Source: Ruminococcus sp. UBA7013
Lineage (GTDB): Bacteria; Bacillota; Clostridia; Oscillospirales; Ruminococcaceae
Direction of reading: 5' to 3'
Assembly (NCBI GenBank): GCA_002449585.1
Contig: DJXD01000045.1
Span: forward strand, 1-5,305
DNA: 5,305 nucleotides
The first letter of the stretch is position 1. Each line of letters begins with the position of its first letter. The position numbers and the translations under genes were made by a program. Below are positions 5,303 to 5,305 of the stretch, in pieces. The notes under the pieces are model-generated. The model did no database searches. It worked only from the letters and a program-made list of their open reading frames with translations, and was not told the DNA's origin.

Positions 5303-5305
5303 TTT

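Overview
The window looks like chromosome from a low-GC Gram-positive gut anaerobe of the Clostridia, probably near Ruminococcus. This is inferred from AT-rich intergenic DNA with sigma-A-type promoters, lipoproteins with Thr/Glu/Pro-rich linkers, a sporadic solute-binding lipoprotein and VanY-type wall peptidases. The genus is a guess; no rRNA or other taxonomic marker is present.

Layout from left to right. Bases 1-60 hold a terminal-type hairpin resembling the right ends of IS200/IS605-like (TnpB/IscB-associated) elements. Bases 61-267 hold no gene, but carry a clear extended -10 promoter and a Shine-Dalgarno site for the first gene (268-1536, +). That gene encodes a membrane-anchored M15-family D,D-carboxypeptidase with a bacterial Ig-like domain and an acidic repeat tail. 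A bidirectional terminator (1541-1576) separates it from four genes that all read leftward. In their transcription order these are rnhA (RNase HI, 5245-4793), an ABC-type solute-binding lipoprotein without a visible permease (4722-3322), a small unrecognised protein (3266-2886) and an unrecognised lipoprotein built from two copies of one domain (2896-1580). The right edge (5253-5295) holds a second terminal-type hairpin pointing inward, directly against the rnhA start.

The solute-binding protein has its own perfect-consensus promoter (4759-4787) and a strong terminator (3290-3317). The last two genes overlap by 11 bases and are probably translationally coupled. Their only visible promoter (3334-3362) lies inside the end of the solute-binding gene, upstream of that same terminator, so the terminator may act as an attenuator for them. 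Three of the five gene products are predicted to be at the cell surface.

I do not see a complete defence system, CRISPR array, tRNA or rRNA. The most unusual signals are the hairpin that sits between a good Shine-Dalgarno sequence and the rnhA start codon, the promoter-then-terminator leader of the unknown gene pair, and the internally duplicated lipoprotein.
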